A stretch of DNA of 64,000 bases from Romanomermis culicivorax (Eukaryota; Nematoda; Enoplea; Mermithida; Mermithidae): the NCBI GenBank assembly GCA_963922205.1, contig CAWUHX010000213.1, positions 1-64,000 on the forward strand, given 5' to 3'. The notes under the pieces were generated by a model. That model searched no databases and had not been told where the DNA came from. It saw only the letters and a list, made by a program, of their open reading frames with translations. Below, one piece after another: positions 43,810 through 54,900 of this stretch. Each line of letters starts with the position of its first letter. Position 1 is the first letter of the stretch. The position numbers and the translations under genes are program-made.

Positions 43810-45040
43810 TAAAAAGTAGCAAAGTTTAATATTCAAAGTTTCTTGATTTGAGTAAGCATGTGCAACTTTTGATAAGGAATTGTGAAGCATTTAGCAGCAT
43901 TTGATAACATAAATTTAATAGCTAGGAAGTAGATATGGAAATAAAAATCTTACTTCTGGTTAAAATATATGCCAATTGAAGGATCCGAAAAATAAAAAAT
44001 CACTGTACGCACAACTATTAAATATAGAATGTAGGATACTGCTATAAATTATAATTAGCTGATAAAAATTCATATTTTCCGTGGAATCGAGAATGTAGCG
44101 TTACCACATTAATTTTCATGAGCTCTTGTGAAGGGAAAATATGCTAATTTTGAAGCATTTTTCCTAATAATAAAAAAATATGCCAAAAAATGATAGGAAA
44201 TAGGAACAAGAAATTGCACTTTTCCTGTCCTTACTATATTTTTTGCTACTGAAGTTGAATTTTTTTGTACAGGTTTATGTTTGCTAACAAAAGCAATTCA
44301 TTTGCAGTCAGTCATCTTTTTAGAACATAGAACACAGATTTCAGTGCCAAAATATCCATGTTTATTATATATATATATTGATCAATATAATAGATATGAA
44401 TTTAGAATTTTACATAAAAAAATTTGAAAAATTGAATTTTTTTCAACAGAATTCAGAATTTTACCGCAGAAAATTCATTATATTATGGAAAACTATTGAA
44501 TTCTACAGAAAATAAGATTTAGGAAAAGTTCTTATTCTGAAAAAATTTACAAAAAGCTTTGAATTTTGCAAAAACATTTAGAATTTCACCTGAAAAAATT
44601 GATATTTTTGATCTTATTTCCAATTTCATCACTCCAAGTAAATTTGAAAAAATTAAAAAAGTAAAAATTTTAAATTCAAGATTTTTTTTCAAATTTCAAA
44701 ATTTTTCGAATTTTCAATTTTTTTTTTAATTTTGCAAATTTTAAATTGTGTCAATTTTCCAAATTTTGAATTTTTTCAACTTTTGAATTTTTCCAACTGT
44801 TCAAATATTTTCAAGTTTTTTTGTATATCACGCACAAAAAATTGTTTGCAAAAAGTGCTGAAAATATTAGAATTTACTAGAAAATTTTAAATTTTGCTAC
44901 GAAATTCTTTTTTGCGTTTCAATTTCCCATCAAATTTTTTTTTTTAAATCTAGAAAAAAATTAAATTTTCGAAATATCGGTTTGATTGTAAGAAAATTTT
45001 AAAATTTTAAAGTCACGTGTCTTGTATAAAAAGTGACGTC
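43810..45040. other. AT-rich stretch, no gene seen
   Basis: 44425-44670 is a copy of 37141-37400. The rest is degenerate A/T sequence, including an ATATATATATT run near 44370. Confidence 0.55.
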
Positions 45041-45049
45041 ATAATGTTT

Positions 45050-45235
45050 TTCCATCCCGGGTTTGATCCAACCGGGTCAAGGCCACCAGCATCACCAGGC
45101 GTCCAGGCAGGCGTGGACGACGGCCGTCGTCGTCGGGCAACAGGCCACAATCAAGGACGCCGGCGGCGCCTGGTCCTCCGACGACAACGTGCCCAAGGCC
45201 GCCGCCCTAGCCGCTACGCCCATGCCCGGCAATTA
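45050..45235. other. abrupt GC-rich island with coding-like composition
   Basis: About 185 bases that are strongly GC-rich in an otherwise very AT-rich region, with edges within a few bases on each side. One plus-strand frame (about 45079-45237) reads protein-like with strongly C/G-ending codons: TIKDAGGAWSSDDNVPKAAA, then LAATPMPGN and TAA. It has no start or splice acceptor I can identify. Overlapping frames on both strands are Arg/Ala-rich. I do not recognise a family. Confidence 0.5.
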
Positions 45236-45366
45236 ATTAAGATACCCGAATTAATTAATCAAGAATTAATTAATTAACTGATTAATTTATTAATTTATTG
45301 ATTAATTCATTAATTAATTCATTAATTAATTCATTAATCAATTAATTAATTAATTAATTAATTAAG
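45228..45366. repeat. TTAATTAA array
   Basis: Tandem TTAATTAA/ATTAATTC units, directly abutting the GC-rich island. A shorter AATTAATTAATTAATTA run is at 47935-47952. Confidence 0.9.
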
Positions 45367-48330
45367 ATTCTCGAAATATCAAACTTACCAGTTTAGAAAA
45401 AAAATTGGGAAAAACGATGGACGTGAAATTTTTTCGAAATTCAATTTTATATGATTTTCTTGGTAAATTTTCGAATTTTTTTTTAATTTATAAAAAAAAT
45501 TTCAATTTCCTTTGGAAAATTCTGTATTTTGTTTAGAAAATCCTGAATTTTGTTTAAAATTACAAAATTTTGTTTAGAAAATTTTTAAATTCCTTCGGAA
45601 AATTAAAAATTTTGTTTAGAAAATTTTAAAATTCCTTTAGAAAATTGAAAATTTTGCTCGGAAAATTTATAATTTTCTAGAAAAATCTAAATTTCGTTTG
45701 GAAAATTCTGAAATTTGTGTAGAATATTAAGTTTCTATAGAAAATTCTGAATTTCGTTCGAAAAATTCTGAATTTTGTGCAGAAAATTCTAAATTTTATT
45801 TGGAAAATTTGCGAATTTCGTTCACTAATATTCAAATGTTGTTTAGAAAATTTAAAATTTTGTTCAGAGAATTCTAGATTTCCTTCTTAAAGTTCGACTT
45901 TTTGAAAATTCCGAATTTTGTTCTGAAAAAAACCAAATTATGATTGAAAATTTCTTAATTTTCTCGGAAAATTCCGAATTTTGTTCAAAAAAATTCCAAT
46001 TTTGCTATTTCTTTCGAAAAACTTTGAGTTCTGTATAGAAATTTTTGAATTTTTTCGACAAAATTGTAAATCTCGTTTAATTCTTTTAGAAAATTATAGA
46101 TTTTGGTGGAAAATTTGTAAATTCTTTTCACCGTATAATCAAGATTTTGTTTTAAGATTTGAAGTTGTGTTTTACAAATTCTAAAAACTTTTTTAGAAAA
46201 TTCTGGAAATTTGTTGGGGAGAATTCTAAATTTTGTTCGCAAAATTAAAAACTTTTTTTAGAAAATTATGATTTTTTTTGGAAGTTTGTAAATTTTGTTC
46301 GACGAAGTTCAAATTTTGTTTAAAATTCTGAATTTGGTTTCTGAAATTCTGAATTAAACTATGTTGTTTAAAAATCTTAATTTTTTTCTGAAAATTCAAA
46401 ATTTTGTTTGAAAAAAATTTTCTCCAGACATTTCTGAATTTCGTGCTTTCAAAAATGATAAAATTTCGTTTAAAGGTTTAAAATTTTTCTGAATGGACTC
46501 CATTGGAAAGTTTTCTAAATTTTGTTTCGTTTAATTTGCTAAAATTGAAACTTTGTTTCGAAAATTTAAATTTTGGAAAAAAGAATTCAAATTTTAAATT
46601 AAAATTTCAATTTTGATTCAAAAATTTGAAATATTTTTGCATTTTTTTAGGCTCTCAAATGCAAAATTCGACTTCGAATCCGTCTCTATTGAACGAAACG
46701 GGCAAAACTTGACCGTTTAAAAAAAGGAAAAAAGTGCGAGATTCAAGCATTTTTCGGCATTTAAAACCAAAAATTTTGAAAAGTTGGATCGGCCGTTCGA
46801 AAATTTCGCTAGAAAATGGTTCGTTTTTTCTATAATTTACACTTTACAATACGTTATTATTTTTTTTAAACTAGGATTATGTAAAGTAAGAGTTTCTGCG
46901 GTTTAGTTTACAAAATTGGTGTAAAGCATGTTATGGTATACTGTAGGAGGCAGGTGGATGTTTCATTTTTCCCGAGTGTAAACAACGTTTTACGAATTTA
47001 TATCTATTTTCCCGCGTGTGTAAACCGATGTAAAAAAATCGTTTTTTTCCGTCGTCTCTCCTACCATACTTTATTTATTTGTAAACATATTGTGCATTTC
47101 TTGTTTTAGTATAATAAATATTGCTTAGAAAAATTTGCCGGCTACAGTAAACTTGAACTTTACACCAATGTTGGAAATTGGGTTTGCTGAACAGGTTTAC
47201 ACTTTGAGACCAGTATGATTTTTAGCCACTCTAGTAAACTGCAGATTTACACTGATTGCTTTACATTTTTTGGATATTTTTTGTTTTCAATTTTCATCAC
47301 ATTACATCATGTGGATATTTTTTTGTTTACAAAGATTCATCACTTTAGTTGATTTGGATTTTTTTTTATTTTCTAAATTTCTAAAAAGAAGTGCCCGAAA
47401 TCTTGGAATTTTTTCCAAAATTATAGTTTTTTCGAAAAAACGCCCGAAATTTTTAGTTTTTTCGAAAACGTGTGGTAATTTATCAATTTTTTCCGAAAAT
47501 GAGGCAATTTTTAAGAATTTTTTTTGAAAAATTTTTGGAATTTTTTAACTTTTTCTGATAAAATTTTAAAGTTTTTGAGAAAATTCTCAAGATTTTAAAT
47601 ATTTTTTAGTGGAAAAAATATCGAAAAATCTTGAATTTTTTCCAAAGAATTTCGAAAAATTTAGAATTTACAAATTTTTTCGAAATAATGCCCGAGATTT
47701 TTAAAATATTTTTCTAAATTTCTACTTTTTTAGAAAAAATGTGGAAAATCAAGAAAAACGTGCGAAATATTAGAATTTTGCCGGGAAAATGCCAAAAATT
47801 TCTCAATATTTTTAAAATGTTGAAAATTTGGAATTTTTTTGAAAATTCTACAATTTTTTTTGTTGGAAAAATGGCAAATAGTTCGATTTTTTGCGCAGTG
47901 GATTTTTCTGGAAAAATGACCAAAATTATAAAATTAATTAATTAATTAATTATGAATGTAAAAATATCAAGCTTACCAGTTGAGAAAAAAATATTTAAAA
48001 AATTTCGTGGCAAAGACTTGGGCGAAAACCTTTTCTCGAAATTCTGAAAATTTGATCAAAATTCCAGAAATTTCGAATTTTATGAAAGTTTCCTCCGTAA
48101 ATTTTCAAATTTTTCTAAATTGGAATTAAAGTTTCCGCTTTAGAAAATTTAAAAATTTCTTTTGCAAATTCAAAATTTTGTTGGAAAATTTTAAATTTTG
48201 TTTGTAAAATTCTGAATATTGCTTAGAAAATTTTAAATATTATATAGAAAATTTTAAATTTTCTTCTGAAAATTGCAAATTTGTCGGAAAATTCTCAATT
48301 TTGTTCTTTTGTCAACAAACTTCTCCTAAG
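45367..48330. repeat. degenerate GAAAATTCTGAATTTTG-type repeat
   Basis: Low-complexity A/T sequence built from TAGAAAATTCTGAATTTTGTT-like units (45500-46650 and 47390-48300). The part between (46700-47270) is a less repetitive spacer with several TTTACAC phrases. No gene; open frames are Phe/Lys/Asn-rich by-products. Confidence 0.7.
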
Positions 48331-48334
48331 AGCT

Positions 48335-49240
48335 ATGTTGTAGCATAAGGCTATGTTATAATACGTGGCTTCGAATATAGGAAATTTTTGAAAAAAAACT
48401 TTTTTATGCCATAGGGCTATGTTATAGCATTTAGCGTTATACTGTACCTGCATTCAATGTAGCATGTTTATATGTTGCTGTATATGGCATTAAGGTCATA
48501 TTTTGCTTCAAAAAGTATATCTGTTAACATAATGTGTGTTGTGACAAATATAACATGACATAGGTTATAACAACATGGGACTGATGATGATGACTGATAC
48601 CCTATGTTATAACATGGGATATGTTATAACACAGAGTATGTCAAAACAAGGGGTATACTATAACATGCATATGCTTTAATCTAGTATATGTCATGATGAG
48701 TGACATGTTATAACACCGATTATGTTAATACAGGTGATATGTCATAACACACGTCATGTTATACCATGTCAAATCTCTTAATAACATACACTATGTTATA
48801 AAACACCTCGTGTTATAACATACCCAGTGTTTACCTACCCATTTTGTAACATACATTGTGTGATAACATACCATGTGTTATAACATAGCTCCTAATGTAT
48901 CCCATGTTTTCCAATCCTTCCATGTTATAACATATCCTGTGTTATAACATAGCTCCCAATGTTTTAATGCATCCAATGTTTTACAATCCTCCCACTTTAT
49001 AACAGATCCTGAGTTACAACATAGCTCCTCATATTATAATCTATAACATGTTATACCATCCTCCCATATTATAAGATACTCAGTTGTAACATGCCCCATT
49101 TTTCAACATGTTATGTGTTATAACATAGTATATGTTGTAAATGTTATTACATGGTGCATAGCATTGTATATAATATAACTTATAGTATATTACAACATAG
49201 TATTTTTTATTACATGGTATGAACATATAACACATTTTAC
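48335..49240. repeat. palindromic ATGTTATAACAT array (array 2)
   Basis: Second, more degenerate block of the motif at 37745-39990, for example CATGTTATAACATATCC and GTGTTATAACATAGCTCC. Ends against an inverted copy of dispersed repeat family 2. Confidence 0.85.
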
Positions 49241-49640
49241 ATATGCATATGATACATATCTTACAGCATGATCATGTAACATGATGTGCAAGTGCCACTG
49301 ATTCATATCTTACAGTATGATCACATGACATGATGTGCAGGTACTTTTTGTGTACTGCGTTGTACTGGGAAGTTTTAGAACTTTCCACCATATTCTGTAA
49401 CATTCTTTTATGTTCTACAATGTTCTAGCATATTCCATGATTTCCCCTGATAGTATAGAAGCTGTCTTGTTTTGTATATCCATTCATTTATATATTGTAC
49501 TATTGACTATTGTGTGTTGTGTTAGACAGCTTTATTATACTTAGCTATTTACCATTTAGTATTCCAATTGGATATTTACCAATTGTCCCAACTCTAACCT
49601 ATTTTCAACATAGTTCAGTCATTATCCAAGACACAATGAT
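49240..49640 (-). repeat. dispersed repeat family 2, inverted copy
   Basis: On the minus strand it starts TTGTGTCTTGGATAATGACT and continues AATAGGTTAGAGTTGGGACA, then TTCTAGAA motifs and GTACCTGCACATCATG. A pure (AT)n microsatellite follows at about 49681-49715. Confidence 0.7.
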
Positions 49641-49677
49641 ATAATATATACAAGTATAATACATATAATTTATAACT

Positions 49678-49718
<41 letters not shown>

Positions 49719-50369
49719 TTTTTTTGATACAGTCATGATGATTTTTTTAAAGATACAGTCATGATGATTTTTTTGCAGGCAATATAATAACTTTGGATTT
49801 AAAAAAAATTTAGTTGTTGCAAACAAGTTGACAGATAACAAATAAAGTGCTGTTTTCGAATGGAATATAGTTCTCTATTCTGGTAGTGGTAACACATTTC
49901 TTCGATGTATCATTATAATCTGGACAACCTGATTACCAATTCAGATTTCTTTGATGAGATTTTTTGAATTCAAACTTTTGTCGCGACCATCTCATTAAAC
50001 ATCTTAATGTAGAAAAAGTTGTTCTCATATATTTAAACCACTGAAAATGATAAAATGTATGTACCTAAGCAATGATTCAATGATTTCAATAGCTTAGATT
50101 TTGGCTTGCAGCAATTTCCTTGAAGTTGAAAAAACCAGCATGTCACGACATCAATTTCAAACTGAAAATAGTCAAAAACTGCACAAACTGACTATACAAA
50201 TAAGCAGAATGAATTGAAAATTCTGTTTTTTTTTTTGCTTTGAAGAACAGTTAAAAAGCTCACTTATAATAATGTAGTAAAATACAGTAAGCTGATGAAG
50301 AAATGATTATTAATAAAAAGAATATGAAAGAATTTTATTATGGTAGAACATCTACATAAGTAAAAATAA
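49641..50369. other. 3' flank of the lectin-channel gene
   Basis: No other gene seen. On the minus strand AATAAA (50339-50334) lies about 31 bases after the channel stop codon and is the likely poly(A) signal. Confidence 0.5.
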
Positions 50370-51933
50370 TCAAGCAAGAATTTGCTTGTAAACAAAGTGA
50401 AGACAAAAACCGATTGCAATCATTGCTTCTGGTACAGAAATCATGTCAATACCCACTGCCAAGCCGCATATATTTGAAATGTCACCAAACAGTTGATATA
50501 TCTAATATTGGAAGAAAATAATGTTGTGTTATTCATAGAAAATCACTATAAACTCACTGAATATGATGCAATTTCGTTATAAGTCATCGACATTTCTGTG
50601 TAGTAGTATACGTATATCACAGAAGTATGTTTGGCATTGAAACAAGTCGCATTACTGTCATTTGGCTTCCTATTACACATTTGCTACAAAACAAAATTAT
50701 TCATGAAAATTGATGTATTAAAAAAGTTCTACAAACTTTCATCGATCGCATGTTCATCCTGGTTTTGGTGAAAAATTGCTTATACACAGTGGATCTAAAA
50801 ATTGATTAGATTATGAAAAGAAAACAGGAGTTATTGTTTGACCTACTGGCATTTAGGTGGGCATTCGCATGAATTTGCTTTATTCGGATAACAATTTTCA
50901 TGGTATGCTTCAATACATTCCTCTAGAATAATTTCCTTGTTTTGCTCCACATTTTTACTTACTAGCAAACTTACTCTGATGAATTAAACAAACAGTATCC
51001 ACATTTATACTCTCCCATGGATCAGTACAATTACAGAACTGCATCAGGTTACATTGTGAACATTGAATTTGACAGGCCTGGAAATACCCTATTAATACAT
51101 TTGACATGCATGCATGGACCTGATCTCACTTCTACGGAATAATCATGGTCTGCATTGCAGTACTGTGAGGAACGACTCTTCTTTTCATCGGTCTAGAAAT
51201 ATCTACAAAAGTTAACATGGCCAATGTAAAATCAAAAAATTATGTTAACCTGAAACAAGCTAATGTGAGTTACAAATCCTGGATCAACTTTACTGCCTAG
51301 AATATGTGGCAATGGTGTTTCATCTTGTTGAGTGATAAGGAGAGAAAATCCGACATCTTCGGAAGAACTTGTTAATTCGTTTTGGTCAATGGTAAGTATT
51401 AATTGTAAACCTGAAATATGAGCATGATAGTGTAAACCATTTTTTCCACTTTAAATTAAATATACCTTCAGATATCCCTGATCTGGTTTTAGTGACGGCA
51501 ACATCTGGTGCAGTTGTGGATGGGCCAATCTTGAAACAATTATTGTAAATTGGGTTGTGCAATAATGTGACGTTTCTAGAAAAGATTAGGTCATACTACA
51601 TGTTAATACATACAACATACTAACCTGAAACCATTATCGCAATCTAAGCGTCCAAATTTGCAATGAATGACCATATCTTGGAATGAATATCCCAAATTTG
51701 ACATTACGTCTGGTGTGAGCATAGAAAAAATATATGGGCTGAAATCTTTAACACGTCCATTGACAGCCAAGGAATTGGTTTCAATATTTGGGGTCTAAAA
51801 TCACATATATTTCCAATTAGGATACAAGAATATTGAACATTGAATATTACGTTCAACAAGTCCTCCATTTGGAACAATTTCAATTTTTCGCTTACTAGTA
51901 GAGCCTGGAACTGCACTGGTGGAATGTTAATTT
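50370..51933 (-). other. DEG/ENaC channel: extracellular domain and TM2 (ten exons)
   Basis: INIPPVQFQALLVSEKL may be a decayed FPAVTICN motif (51851-51933). Then DMVIHCKFGRLDC (51625-51794), YNNCFKIG and TRSGISEGLQLILTID (the G-L-x-L-x-L strand, 51466-51410), GSKVDPGFVTHI, QYCNADHDYSVE, ACQIQCSQCNLMQFCNC (50975-51077) and CECPPKCQSTVYKQ (50847-50794): the cysteine ladder of the thumb. SVIYVYYYTEM (50558-50683) leads to TM2, YQLFGDISNICGLAVG then IDMISVPEAMIAIGFCL (50370-50501). The family's G-x-S selectivity filter is G-I-D here (50453-50445), and the cytosolic tail is only about eight residues. These channels are trimeric, amiloride-sensitive, sodium-selective channels. Confidence 0.9.
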
Positions 51934-54900
51934 CTAAAAATTGAAAACTAAAATGCATATATTGTAATTATAAACTTTTTTGAATGTTACTGTCAAACAA
52001 CTCCTTGTCAATGGGTGATATGCTCAATTGTTGCTCATTCTTCAACAATTCGTGGAAACCTTGCACAGGGGGATAACTATTGTTATTTGGAAAACTCTTT
52101 GATGGTGTAGAATTTAATTTCGGGATTTCCCCAACATCAACTAAATATTCAATTCTATTTTGTTCAAGCTCCTCTTTGGAACTTTTCTTCTTCATTGAAT
52201 AAGTGGAAATTTTCCATGGTGGATCCAAAGCTATATTTTCCAGAATTTGGTCAGATGATATACTAAATGAATGAGTTACAGAGGATATTTCTACAGGAGC
52301 TTTTGGTTTATAAGTCAACCTTGCAATTGAAGTGTTTGAGGAAAGTTGTACACCATTCTGTGACAACTTAGATACTACATCTTTCACACTGTTCTGTTCA
52401 TGAATTGGATTAATTCTATTTTGTGTTCTTCCATCCACCGTATAATTTTTTTCAGTCCAGAAAGATTGTGTGATAACGTTTGATCTAGCAACTAATGATG
52501 AAACAATGATTTCAGCAGACTCCATTCTCAACGTAGATTTTTCCAGTGCAATCTGGCTTTTTGTGATAGGTGGTTGATCATTCAGGGTTGGTGATATATT
52601 TTTGTTCAGCATTTGGTCATTAGAATCCGACATTGATTTAACCTGTAATAAAGCAAATATTGCATGTATACCTTATTCACAACCTTACATAAACAACAAA
52701 CTTTTATTTACTTTTACAGACTGTGTATTCTCCACACTTTGTTGTAATCGAATTTCGGTTGCTTTTGGTCTTTCATCATTTGTCAATTTTTTGTTGATAT
52801 CATTGGTAACATTGAGCCATCTGTACTGGTTGCTGTTTGATGTTGTCTTAATTCTACTAGCTAAATTAAACATCAAGTAAGATCAGTTAAATGTGCAAAA
52901 TTCAATATGATATAAAATTGTAATAAAGGTTATAGAAGTAAAATCAAAATCAGTTTTACCTAAACTGTCAATCGGAGTAGTAATTTTCTCTACATTTCGA
53001 CCGGGTTGTGAAATCAATTGGTTTGTAGTCCTCTTCTGTATCAATTTATAGTCAACATTGTAAGGTATGGTTGTTCCTATGACATTGCTTTGCTCGATTT
53101 TCTCTGTATTTCTTTGTTGTGAATTTTCAGTAGCATATGTAAATTGACTATTTATTGCAGATGTTTGGGTAACAAAGTTTTGAAATTCTGGTACTGATTT
53201 TTTAGAAATTGAGTTGCTTTTTGAAGTGGAACCTGTAGTAATACTTGGGTTTCTAGAGTGCCTTGTAATATTGTATATTAGTTCTGTACTCATAGACAAA
53301 TAATGAGGTGAATTCAGAATCAAAGCTGAACTATAAATGTCATTAATGTATGGATTTTTCATATGATGAGTACCTATTGTCACGTATTCTGTTTTGAAAT
53401 TATTTGGGAATGTAAAGGACTGATTTCTCGGCATTTTCCTTGTTGCCATTCGCAAAGTATCTAGCTTTCTATCCAATGCTGTATATGCTGATTTGGATCC
53501 TATAAAAAATGACATCATTCTCTACATGTAATGTGGAATTACAGTAAAACTTACTGAGTTGAGCTGAGCTTGATTTGGATGCCAGTGTTGAAATATCCAT
53601 GTGTAACACTAGCATATCTGGACTATATGAAGATGTATTATTTGTTACCACTGTACTGCCAAGGGCTAGCACCCTTGTAGTAATTGAGATAACTTCCCTG
53701 GAAAAGGTACTTTTTTCTACTATTGGAGCACTTTGTTTCACAAATAATTCCATTTCATGTATTGACGGAATTGATAAAGAGGTAAGTGCACTTGTTGTTG
53801 TTAATGCATAGCTAGTTTCAAAATTATTTGTATAGTTTGTTTTATGGGGTGCATTCCATAGTGATGCTGTCATTTTTGGCATAGCCTTGTGTAATGTACC
53901 AGCACTAAAAGTACCTGGTGTTGAAGAAGAATTAACTTGAATTTGATAATTTTTCACTTTGGAATAGCTTTGTGTAGTGGTATGTTCCCCATGAATAGTG
54001 GTGGATAATGAATCTGCATCATTTCTAGTTGTGGTATCTGGATTTATTGCAATTGATGATTGGTTATTTTTAAAGAAAGTTTTGGTCATAACAAGTGTAT
54101 CATCTTCGACGTATTCAGCAAATGCATTATGACTAATAGAAAAGTAGCTATCAGTATGTAATAAACCAGTCAGGCTATTGAAAGTTGTTGCAACAAAGGT
54201 GTATGGAATTGATTTTTGAGTGATAATTGTCATGTATTGTATAGTTGCATTATTCCTTGTGGAGAATATCTCGGGAAGATTTGTGTAGAAATAAGATTCA
54301 GTAGTCTCTGATGTATTTTGCAAAACCTTGGTAGTAGATTGCATGACTGAGCTCTCCTGAAACCCAGTACCAACTGTTTGGGTAGGAAAAATATTTGTAC
54401 TAATACTCATAATAGAACTATAATATTGGGGAGAATCAGTATTTTCACTAAATGAACTTGTAATGTCTTTGTATTGAGAAGTAGTGGTACCTTCTGCTAT
54501 TAGAGTTGTTGTTTTATTGTCATACATTATAAATGTTGTATTAATAGCTTTTGTTATGGAGTCACTATGTTCAAGCATAGTTGCCAGATAAACACTTGTT
54601 GTTTCATCCTCAAGTTTGGTTACTGAAAGTGCTTCACTATTAAAATAGGGCATGTTTACTGTAGATACTACCAATGATGAACTATCAGTGATTTCCTGTT
54701 CCACTGACAATGTGGTAGTGGTTTGGTTTACTTGTGGTGTGCTGGAAGTTTCACTCTTAATGTCAATTATAGTTGAAATGCTTTCATCTACAGTATTTTG
54801 GGTAGTGATATTGATCACCGATTGACTATAAACTATTGTAGATATTTTTGTTGTAAAAATAGAATCAGTTGATAATGGTTGGGATGCTAAAGAAGTTATT

